The notes below the pieces were generated by a model, which had not been told where the DNA came from, did not search any database, and was given only the letters and a program-made list of their open reading frames with translations. From an uncultured Luteitalea sp. (GTDB lineage Bacteria > Acidobacteriota > Vicinamibacteria > Vicinamibacterales > Vicinamibacteraceae), in assembly GCA_934541105.1 (NCBI GenBank), contig CAKTDA010000007.1, positions 186,001 through 250,000 on the forward strand: a DNA stretch of 64,000 bases, given 5' to 3'. Position numbers and translations under genes: made by a program. Each line of letters begins with the position of its first letter. Positions within the stretch are counted from its first letter, which is position 1. Below are positions 24,502 through 31,308 of the stretch, piece after piece.

Positions 24502-25578
24502 GTGATCACGGCAAAGGACATCTGGCTGCGGGCGTGGGCCCGGCGGGCCAACCAGTTACGACGCAGGCGGGCCGACATCGATGGCGCCGTCGATCGGCCG
24601 CTGCCCGGCCAGCCGTTCGTGAACGGCTTCGAGGTGACGGGATGGGCCATCGTGCCGGGCGACGCCCCGATCGTCGCGGCGCACGTCGGCGCGACGAAGG
24701 TCTGGGAGGGCCGCGCGACGGCACTGCGCGCCGACGTCGGCCCGCGTGCGCGCGCGTTCCGCGGCTTCGTCAAGGCCTCGGAGTTGCCGTCGCGCCAGCG
24801 GTTCCCGTGGCTGCGGGTCACCGCCCGGCCGGAAGGCGCGCCCGACTCGCAGGCAAAGGTGCTGCACTCGCTGCCGCTCCAGCGCGGGCGCCCCGTCCAG
24901 TCGCTGCCGCGATGGGCATACGGGGCGGTGTGGGACCGCGCGTCGAACAACCTGCAGCACGCACGGGTCTCGGTCGCCGGCTATGCCGACCAGGCCGAAT
25001 GGGACCGGTCCGGCGAGGAAACGGCGGTCCACATCGCCGAGCAGACCGGCATCACGGGCGAGCACGCCGTGCTCGAGATCGGCTGCGGGGCAGGCCGGGT
25101 CGGCGACAAGCTCGCGCCGCGCTGCCGCCACTGGACCGGCGCGGACGTCTCGCAGAACATGCTGAACCACGCGCGCGAGGCACTGCGGCGACACACGAAC
25201 GTGTCATTCGTCCACCTGAACGGGTTCGACCTGACGGGCGTCGCCGACGCGAGCCAGGACGTCGTCTACTGCACCGCGGTGTTCATGCACCTCGACGAGT
25301 GGGACCGCTACCGCTACGTCACCGAGTTCTTCCGCGTGCTGAAGCCGGGCGGCCGCGCGTACTTCGACAACTTCGACCTCCGCAGCCCGGACGGCTGGAA
25401 GCTCTTCACCGAGATGGCCACGCTCGACGTCGCCATGCGGCCGCCCAACGTCAGCAAGGCCTCGACCGAACAGGAACTGACCTGGTACGCCGAACAGGCG
25501 GGCTTCGAGGCCGTCGCGTCGGCCACCGGGCTGCTCTGGGTCACGGTCACGGCCCGCAAGCCCGCACTCGCCGGCTAG
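24502..25578 (+). CDS. Class I SAM-dependent methyltransferase
   Basis: 358 residues. The methyltransferase fold occupies about residues 170-350, with SAM-binding motif I AVLEIGCGAGRVGDKL, the acidic motif ADVSQNMLNHARE, and VYCTAVFMHLDEWDRYRYV and FFRVLKPGGRAYFDNFDL as motifs later in the fold (type 11/25 family). The first 150 residues form an extra domain of unknown type containing EVTGWAIVPGDAPIVAAHVG. GTG at 24502 lies 7 bases after a TACAGT box; GTG at 24493 would overlap that box. It is the first gene of the rightward polysaccharide cluster and 20 bases before the Wzt-like gene. Likely methylates a sugar in the exported glycan, possibly as a chain-end cap. Confidence 0.8.
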   Translation: MITAKDIWLRAWARRANQLRRRRADIDGAVDRPLPGQPFVNGFEVTGWAIVPGDAPIVAAHVGATKVWEGRATALRADVGPRARAFRGFVKASELPSRQRFPWLRVTARPEGAPDSQAKVLHSLPLQRGRPVQSLPRWAYGAVWDRASNNLQHARVSVAGYADQAEWDRSGEETAVHIAEQTGITGEHAVLEIGCGAGRVGDKLAPRCRHWTGADVSQNMLNHAREALRRHTNVSFVHLNGFDLTGVADASQDVVYCTAVFMHLDEWDRYRYVTEFFRVLKPGGRAYFDNFDLRSPDGWKLFTEMATLDVAMRPPNVSKASTEQELTWYAEQAGFEAVASATGLLWVTVTARKPALAG

Positions 25579-25586
25579 CGCCTCGC

Positions 25587-25592
25587 TATACT
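25587..25592 (+). promoter_or_regulatory. -10 box (TATACT) for leaderless wzt start
   Basis: TATACT ends 6 bases before the GTG start at 25599, putting the expected transcription start on or next to the start codon. No -35 match and no Shine-Dalgarno sequence are seen. Confidence 0.55.
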
Positions 25593-25598
25593 TCCCGG

Positions 25599-26822
25599 GT
25601 GTCTGCCCCGGCCGTCGCGCTGCACGGCATCTCGAAGCGGTTCACGCTCTATCACCAGGGCGGCCGCAGCCTCAAGGAGCGGCTCGTCGGGTCGTTCGGC
25701 AGCCGCCGCGAGTCGCGCGAGACGTTCTGGGCGCTGCGCGACGTGGGCTTTGCCGTCGACCGGGGCGAGACCCTCGGCCTCATCGGGCACAACGGTTGCG
25801 GCAAGAGCACGCTGCTCCAGATCATCGCCGGCATCCTCGAGCCCGACGCCGGACGCGTCACCACGTCCGGCCGCATCACGTCGCTGCTCGAACTCGGCGC
25901 CGGCTTCAGCCCCGACCTCTCCGGACGCGAGAACATCTTCCTGAATGCGGCGCTGCACGGCGTCGCGGCAGACGTCATCCGCGCGAAGTTCGACGAGATC
26001 GTCGCCTTCGCCGAGCTCGAACGCTTCATCGACACGCCCGTCCGCAACTACTCGTCGGGCATGTACATGCGGCTCGGGTTCGCCGTCGCCGCCCATCTCG
26101 ACCCCGAGATCGTCCTCGTGGACGAGGCCCTGGCCGTGGGCGACGAGGCCTTCCAGCGCAAGTGCCTGCGGAAGATCACGCAGTTCCAGCAGCAGGGCGT
26201 GACGGTGGTCATCGTGTCGCACGACCTGCTGCTCGTCGAGCGCCTCTGCTCGCGCGCGTGCCTGCTCCAGCGCGGCGAACTCGTGAGCGTCGGCCCGGCC
26301 GCCGAGGTCATCTCGCGCTACCACCAGATCGCGGCCGCCAGCGGCGAGGTCGCGGGCGAGCACCGCTGGGGATCGCGCGAAATCGAGATCCCCCGCGTTG
26401 CCCTGCTCGGCGCCGACGACCAGCCCGTGACGAGCGTCCGCACCGGCGACACACTCACGATCGCGCTGACATACCGCGCCGCCCGGCGCGTGGCGACGCC
26501 GGTCTTCGGGCTGGCCGTGTATCACGAGGACGGCACGCACCTGACCGGCCCCAACACGCGGACCGGCAACCTGCCGATTCCCGCCGTCGAGGGCGCCGGC
26601 CAGGTGCGCTACACGATCGCGAACCTGCCGTTGCTGCCCGGCCGCTACGTCGTGTCCGTCTCTGCTTACGATTACCACCTCGTCGAACCCTTCGACCACC
26701 GCGAGCGCGTCGCCACGTTCACCGTGACCGAGGACGGCACACCGGAACGCTTCGGCAAGATCACGCTCGGCGGCACGTGGCGGCTGCTGCCCGCGGCAAC
26801 GCGGGAGCCTGTCGCGCCGTGA
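25599..26822 (+). CDS. ABC transporter ATPase for polysaccharide export with Wzt-type C-terminal domain
   Basis: 407 residues. The N-terminal ATPase has Walker A GHNGCGKST (around residue 65), signature YSSGMYMRLGF (around 150) and Walker B EIVLVDEALAVGDEAF, followed by the H-loop VIVSHD, all typical of Wzt/TagH exporters. From about residue 250 a beta-sandwich domain follows (IPRVALLGADDQPVTSVRTG through FTVTEDGTPERFGKITLGG), the part that in Wzt recognises the end of the glycan. The partner permease is probably the Wzm-like protein at 4328, although they are 20 kb apart. GTG at 25599 follows TATACT by 6 bases. Its end overlaps the next gene by 4 bases (GTGA). Confidence 0.92.
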   Translation: MSAPAVALHGISKRFTLYHQGGRSLKERLVGSFGSRRESRETFWALRDVGFAVDRGETLGLIGHNGCGKSTLLQIIAGILEPDAGRVTTSGRITSLLELGAGFSPDLSGRENIFLNAALHGVAADVIRAKFDEIVAFAELERFIDTPVRNYSSGMYMRLGFAVAAHLDPEIVLVDEALAVGDEAFQRKCLRKITQFQQQGVTVVIVSHDLLLVERLCSRACLLQRGELVSVGPAAEVISRYHQIAAASGEVAGEHRWGSREIEIPRVALLGADDQPVTSVRTGDTLTIALTYRAARRVATPVFGLAVYHEDGTHLTGPNTRTGNLPIPAVEGAGQVRYTIANLPLLPGRYVVSVSAYDYHLVEPFDHRERVATFTVTEDGTPERFGKITLGGTWRLLPAATREPVAP

Positions 26823-29800
26823 GCCCGCCCCGGATCGCCGCCGTCCTGCACGGCGCGCGGTGGCCCGCAGGTGACGCGGGCGCCGCATGGCGCGAGCGCC
26901 TCGCGCGCGTGCTCCAGCGCGAGGTCGAAATCGTGCTCGCGCGCGACGAGCCCGGCGCGCCGCGCGGCGCCGCCGCGTGCATCAGCGAGGCGCTCGGCCG
27001 CACGCTGGCACCCGTGGTCCTCGTCTGCGACGTCCATGCGTCGCCCGACGACGAGACGGTGCGGCACCTGCTCGACGCGGTTGCGCCAGGCGGCGGCGCA
27101 CTGGCCATGCCCGAGCGCGGCACGGCAATCGACGACGACGATCCGCCCCTGTGGGCGGTCCAGCGTGAGGCGATCATCGACGTCGGCGGGCTCGATACGT
27201 CGCTCTGGTCCTTTGGTGTCGCGGCCGACCTCGCAGCCCGCCTGCGCCACGCCGGAGCTGCGGTCGCCGCGGTGCCCGTCGCCCCAATCGCGGTCACCGA
27301 CGACGCCTACCCCTACGCGCCGGCGTTCGAGACGTTCCTGCGGTGGCGCAACCGCCTGCGGCTTGCCTTCGCGCACGCGCCGCCCGACGCGCTCGGCGAC
27401 GCACTCGCCGCACCACTCGTCGCGCTGCTCACCGCGTCATGGCAGGCCACGGGCCTCGACGCCGGCGCCGTGACGTTCGGCGGCGACTGGGGGCGGGCCT
27501 CGCTCGCCACCCGCGTCCGCACCCGGTTCGGCGGACCACCGCCCGACAGGCTCTGGCCCGGTGACGAGGTCGGCACGGCCGTGCCGCTCGCCGCGCTCCA
27601 GGCATTCGCGCTCGACCTGCCCGCGCTGTCGCGCGATCGCGACGCACGCGGGCTCCGTGCCGCGCGGCCGTCCGTGCGGCCGGCACACGAACCGTCACCG
27701 CCTGCCAGCGGACTCCCGGTCGCCCGCCCGCGGGTGTCGGTAATCGTCGTGAACTGGAACGGCCGCGATCATCTCGAGCCGTGCTTCACGTCACTGCTCG
27801 CGAGCGACTATCCCGCCGACCTGCTCGAGCTGATCTGCGTGGACAACGGCTCGACCGACGACAGCATCACCTTGCTGGCCACACGCTTTCCGCAGGTCCG
27901 CGTCGTCGCCCTCCCGGAGAACCGCGGGTTCACGGGCGGCAACGCCGCCGGGGTCGCCGCCGCCACGGGCCAGGTCTTCGTGTTCGTGAACAACGACATG
28001 AAGTTCGAGCCCACGTTCGTGACGCGCCTCGTCGGGGCGCTCGACGACGATGCGGCGTGTGCCGGAGCTCGCGTCATGAACTGGGACGGCACGCGCATCG
28101 ACTTCGTCCGCGGGACGGCCAGTTTCGAGGCCCGCGGCTTCCAGGAGATGTTCGGCGAGCCGTACGTCGAGGGCATGGCCCTTGCCGAGTCGTTCTTCCC
28201 GAACGGCGGCGCCTTCGCGGTCACGCGCCGCGCGTACGAGGAGGCCGGGGGCTTCGACCCCGCCCTGTTCGCCTACTACGACGACCTCGACCTCGGGTGG
28301 CGGCTGCGCATGGCGGGCCATGGCATCCGCACCGTGCCGGGTGCCGTTGCCTATCACCGCCATAGCGCGACGACCGCCACCCAGCCGCACGCGCACAAGC
28401 GGTTCCTGATGGCGCGCAACGCACTCTGGGCCTCGGTGCGCAACTACGACGACGGCACGCTGCCCCACGTGCTGCCGGCCATCCTGCTGCTGCAGGGCCT
28501 GCGTGTCGCCCAGGACCTCGCGTGGCTGCGGACGCCCGTTCACGCGATGCTGCGGCCGTGGCTCGAGCCCTCGCGACGCCACGCCATCAGCACGCGCGTC
28601 TACGAGCTCGAGAGCCCGGGTTCCGCGAACCGGTCACCGGAATCCGGATCCCGGATCCTGTCCCGCATCGCGATGCCGGAGCTCGCCGCCATCGGGGCGA
28701 CCCTCGAGGACCTGCCGCGGCTACGCACGCTGCACGACGAGCAGCAACGGCGCCGGCGCGTGCCAGACTCCGACGTGCTGCCGTTCCTCGGGCGTCCGTT
28801 CCAGGAGCTCGACGGACGCCGCACCTACCGCGACGCGCAGCAGGCGCTCGTCGAGGCAATCGGGCTGCGCGCCCGGCTCGGGCTGCGGCCCCACGTGCTC
28901 CTCGTGACGCACGAGGCGCTGCGCACGAACATGTCCGGGCCCGCGATTCGCGTACTCGAGATGGCGCGCGCGTTGAGTCGATCGGTCCGTGTGACGGTGT
29001 GTGCACCGGGCCCGCTCGACGTCCATGACGACCGCGTCGCGCTCGTGCCGTTCGACCCGACGCGCCCCGCTGCCCTGCGCGCCCAGGCCGAAGCGGCCGA
29101 CGCCGTCATCGTGCAGGGCTTCGCGCTCACGACGTACCCGTTCCTTCGCACGCTCGTCTGCCCCATCGTCGCCGACCTGTACTGTCCGTTCACCATCGAG
29201 CACCTCGAACAGGCGCGTGCCGGCGGACGCGGATCCGAGGCGGGCATCGAGCGCGAGGCCGCGTCGATCCTTGCGGTGCAGAACGCGCAACTCCAGCACG
29301 CCGACTACTTCGTCTGCGCCAGCGAACGGCAGCGCGACTTCTGGATCGGCGCCCTGCACACGGCGGGTCGCGTGAACCCGCGCACCGTGGGTCGCGATGC
29401 AGACTTGCGGACGCTCGTGGACGTGGTGCCGTTCGGCCTGCCGTCCGATCCCATCGAAGGCGCAGCCCGGCGGGCGCAGGAGTCCCGCGCGGCGCGCGGC
29501 CTGCCGGTCCGCGTGATGAAGGGCGTGCACCCGTCGATCCGCGCGACCGATCGCGTGCTCCTGTGGGGGGGCTCGCTCCTCGACTGGCAGGATCCCGAGA
29601 CGCTGATTCGCGCCGTTGCCGAGCTCACGCGCACGCGCGACGACGTGAAGCTGTTCTTCATGGGGGTGAAGCACCCGAATCCCCAGGTGAAGCCGATGGC
29701 GATCGTCGCGAGGGCCCGCGCACTGGCCGAATCGCTCGGGATTGCCGACACGCACGTGGTCTTCAACGACTGGGTCCCGTACGACGAGCGGGCGCTGTAC

Positions 29801-30343
29801 CTCACCGAAGCCGACATCGGCGTCAGCACGCACGGCTGGCACCTGGAGACGCGCTACGCGTTCCGCACGCGGATGCTCGACTATCTCTGGGCGAGGCTGC
29901 CGATCGTGTGCAGCGAGGGCGACTACTTCGGCGACCTCGTGCGCAGCCACGGCCTCGGGCGCGCCGTGCCCCCGGGCGACGCGCGCGCGTTGGCCGCTGC
30001 AATCGGGGAACTGCTCGAGTCCGACACCGCGCGGCGCGACGCGGCCGCGGCCCTTGCGCAGGTGGCCGACACGATGACGTGGGACCGCGTCGTCGCGCCC
30101 CTGCGGGCCTGGTGCGCCGACCCGCAGTTTGCCGCCGATCGCGAGCACCAGGTCGCGGCGTTCCGCGCGCACCTCGACGGCAGCTACAAGGCATCGCGCT
30201 GGCTCAAGCGGGCGGCCCTCGGCGCCGGCGTGAAGGAAGGCGACGTGGAGGCCTTCAAGCAATGGGGTCCGGTGCGGGCCGGGATGTCCGTGCGCAACGC
30301 CATCGCCATCCGTCGTGCCCGGCGCAAGGCCCGCTCCTCATGA
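26819..30343 (+). CDS. Multidomain glycosyltransferase (GT2-like, GT2, GT4)
   Basis: 1174-residue cytoplasmic or membrane-peripheral enzyme. Residues about 1-290 look like a worn GT2 domain (VVLVCDVHASPDDETV, REAIIDVGGLDTSLWSFGVA) with no clear DxD. Residues about 305-560 are a full GT2 fold: VSVIVVNWNGRDHLEPCF, ENRGFTGGNAAG, FVNNDMKF, and FDPALFAYYDDLDLGWRLR near its end. After a linker, residues about 690-1110 form a GT4/GT-B domain (LLVTHEALRTNMSGPAIRVLEMARAL, RVLLWGGSLLDWQDPETLI). Fused transferases of this kind add more than one sugar or build a linkage region of the exported chain. The linker (about residues 598-616, SPGSANRSPESGSR) comes from a CCGGAWY heptamer run. GTG at 26819 overlaps the ATPase stop (GTGA), and the end overlaps the next gene (ATGA). 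Confidence 0.86.
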   Translation: MSPPRIAAVLHGARWPAGDAGAAWRERLARVLQREVEIVLARDEPGAPRGAAACISEALGRTLAPVVLVCDVHASPDDETVRHLLDAVAPGGGALAMPERGTAIDDDDPPLWAVQREAIIDVGGLDTSLWSFGVAADLAARLRHAGAAVAAVPVAPIAVTDDAYPYAPAFETFLRWRNRLRLAFAHAPPDALGDALAAPLVALLTASWQATGLDAGAVTFGGDWGRASLATRVRTRFGGPPPDRLWPGDEVGTAVPLAALQAFALDLPALSRDRDARGLRAARPSVRPAHEPSPPASGLPVARPRVSVIVVNWNGRDHLEPCFTSLLASDYPADLLELICVDNGSTDDSITLLATRFPQVRVVALPENRGFTGGNAAGVAAATGQVFVFVNNDMKFEPTFVTRLVGALDDDAACAGARVMNWDGTRIDFVRGTASFEARGFQEMFGEPYVEGMALAESFFPNGGAFAVTRRAYEEAGGFDPALFAYYDDLDLGWRLRMAGHGIRTVPGAVAYHRHSATTATQPHAHKRFLMARNALWASVRNYDDGTLPHVLPAILLLQGLRVAQDLAWLRTPVHAMLRPWLEPSRRHAISTRVYELESPGSANRSPESGSRILSRIAMPELAAIGATLEDLPRLRTLHDEQQRRRRVPDSDVLPFLGRPFQELDGRRTYRDAQQALVEAIGLRARLGLRPHVLLVTHEALRTNMSGPAIRVLEMARALSRSVRVTVCAPGPLDVHDDRVALVPFDPTRPAALRAQAEAADAVIVQGFALTTYPFLRTLVCPIVADLYCPFTIEHLEQARAGGRGSEAGIEREAASILAVQNAQLQHADYFVCASERQRDFWIGALHTAGRVNPRTVGRDADLRTLVDVVPFGLPSDPIEGAARRAQESRAARGLPVRVMKGVHPSIRATDRVLLWGGSLLDWQDPETLIRAVAELTRTRDDVKLFFMGVKHPNPQVKPMAIVARARALAESLGIADTHVVFNDWVPYDERALYLTEADIGVSTHGWHLETRYAFRTRMLDYLWARLPIVCSEGDYFGDLVRSHGLGRAVPPGDARALAAAIGELLESDTARRDAAAALAQVADTMTWDRVVAPLRAWCADPQFAADREHQVAAFRAHLDGSYKASRWLKRAALGAGVKEGDVEAFKQWGPVRAGMSVRNAIAIRRARRKARSS
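28618..28657. repeat. In-frame palindromic/heptamer repeat inside a glycosyltransferase gene
   Basis: GGGTTCCGCGAACCGG (28618-28633) followed by CCGGAAT, CCGGATC, CCGGATC (28637-28657). It encodes part of the Ser/Pro/Arg-rich linker between the GT2 and GT4 domains and resembles the intergenic heptamers at 15466-15498. Confidence 0.5.
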
Positions 30344-31308
30344 CGGTGACCGTCGTCGTCGCCGCGCGCGACAACGCCGCGACGCTCGCGCGCTGCCTCG
30401 ACGCCTTGCAGGCGCAGGACCACGATCGCCTCGACGTCATCGTGGTGGACGACGGATCGACCGACGACACGGCCGCGATTGCGCGTGCGGCCGGCGTCCG
30501 CGTGATCGTCACGCAAGCCGTCGGCGCGTCGGCCGCGCGCAACCTCGGTATCGATGCCGCCGGTGGCGACGTCATCGCCTTCACCGACGGCGACTGCGTC
30601 GTCGAGCGCGGGTGGGCGCGCGCGCTCGTCGACGGGCTCGAGGCGACGGGCGCGACCGGCGTCGGGGGCCGGCAGGTGAACGAGTTCCCTCCCGGCAGGC
30701 AGCAACTGCGCGACGGCTTCGAGGCGTTCTTCCGCCTGGCGTCACTCGTCAGCGACTACACACGCAACGACGGACGGCCGCGCGCGGTCGCGCACAATCC
30801 GAGCTGCTGCAGCGCCTATCGTGCGGAGGCCCTGCGTGCGGTCGGCGGCTTCACGCCAGGGCTCTGGCCCGGGGAGGACGTCGATCTCGACCTGCGGCTC
30901 GCACGCCGCGGCGCGACGTTCTACTACATCCCCGGCGCGGTCGTGCACCATCACCGGCCCGGCACGTTCGCCTGGTTCCGTCGGATGATGCGCCGCTATG
31001 GCGAGGCCACGCGCCGGCTCGGACGCCTGCACGGGCGGGTGCGTCCGATCGATCACGTCCCCACCGTGACCACGGTGTGGCTTGCCGCGCACGCGCTGCT
31101 CCTGGTGCCCTCCCTGCGACCGTGGGTGATTGGCGCGGACGCCGTGCTCGCCGCCGTCGCCATCGTCGCCATCGCCGTGGTCGCACCCGTGCGGCAGTGG
31201 CCGGTGGTCCTGGCGTTCGCGGTCACGGCCATCTGGGACTGGCACCGCGGCTGGTGGACGGCCCGCCCGCTCGATGTGCAGGAATCAGGCGGCAGGGCGA
31301 CGCCATGA
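30340..31308 (+). CDS. GT2-family glycosyltransferase with C-terminal membrane helices
   Basis: 322 residues. The GT2 core at the N-terminus starts VTVVVAARDNAATLARCLDAL, with VIVVDDGSTDDT, the DxD-like AFTDGDCVVERGWA and the acceptor-site LWPGEDVDLDLRLARRG. A basic stretch (FRRMMRRYGEATRRLGRLHG) leads to two or three hydrophobic helices in the last 80 residues (TVWLAAHALLLVPSL, AVLAAVAIVAIAVVAPV), so it sits on the inner membrane. ATG at 30340 overlaps the previous stop by 4 bases and its own stop overlaps the next start, giving tight coupling. Likely adds a sugar to a lipid-linked glycan; donor unknown. Confidence 0.86.
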   Translation: MTVTVVVAARDNAATLARCLDALQAQDHDRLDVIVVDDGSTDDTAAIARAAGVRVIVTQAVGASAARNLGIDAAGGDVIAFTDGDCVVERGWARALVDGLEATGATGVGGRQVNEFPPGRQQLRDGFEAFFRLASLVSDYTRNDGRPRAVAHNPSCCSAYRAEALRAVGGFTPGLWPGEDVDLDLRLARRGATFYYIPGAVVHHHRPGTFAWFRRMMRRYGEATRRLGRLHGRVRPIDHVPTVTTVWLAAHALLLVPSLRPWVIGADAVLAAVAIVAIAVVAPVRQWPVVLAFAVTAIWDWHRGWWTARPLDVQESGGRATP

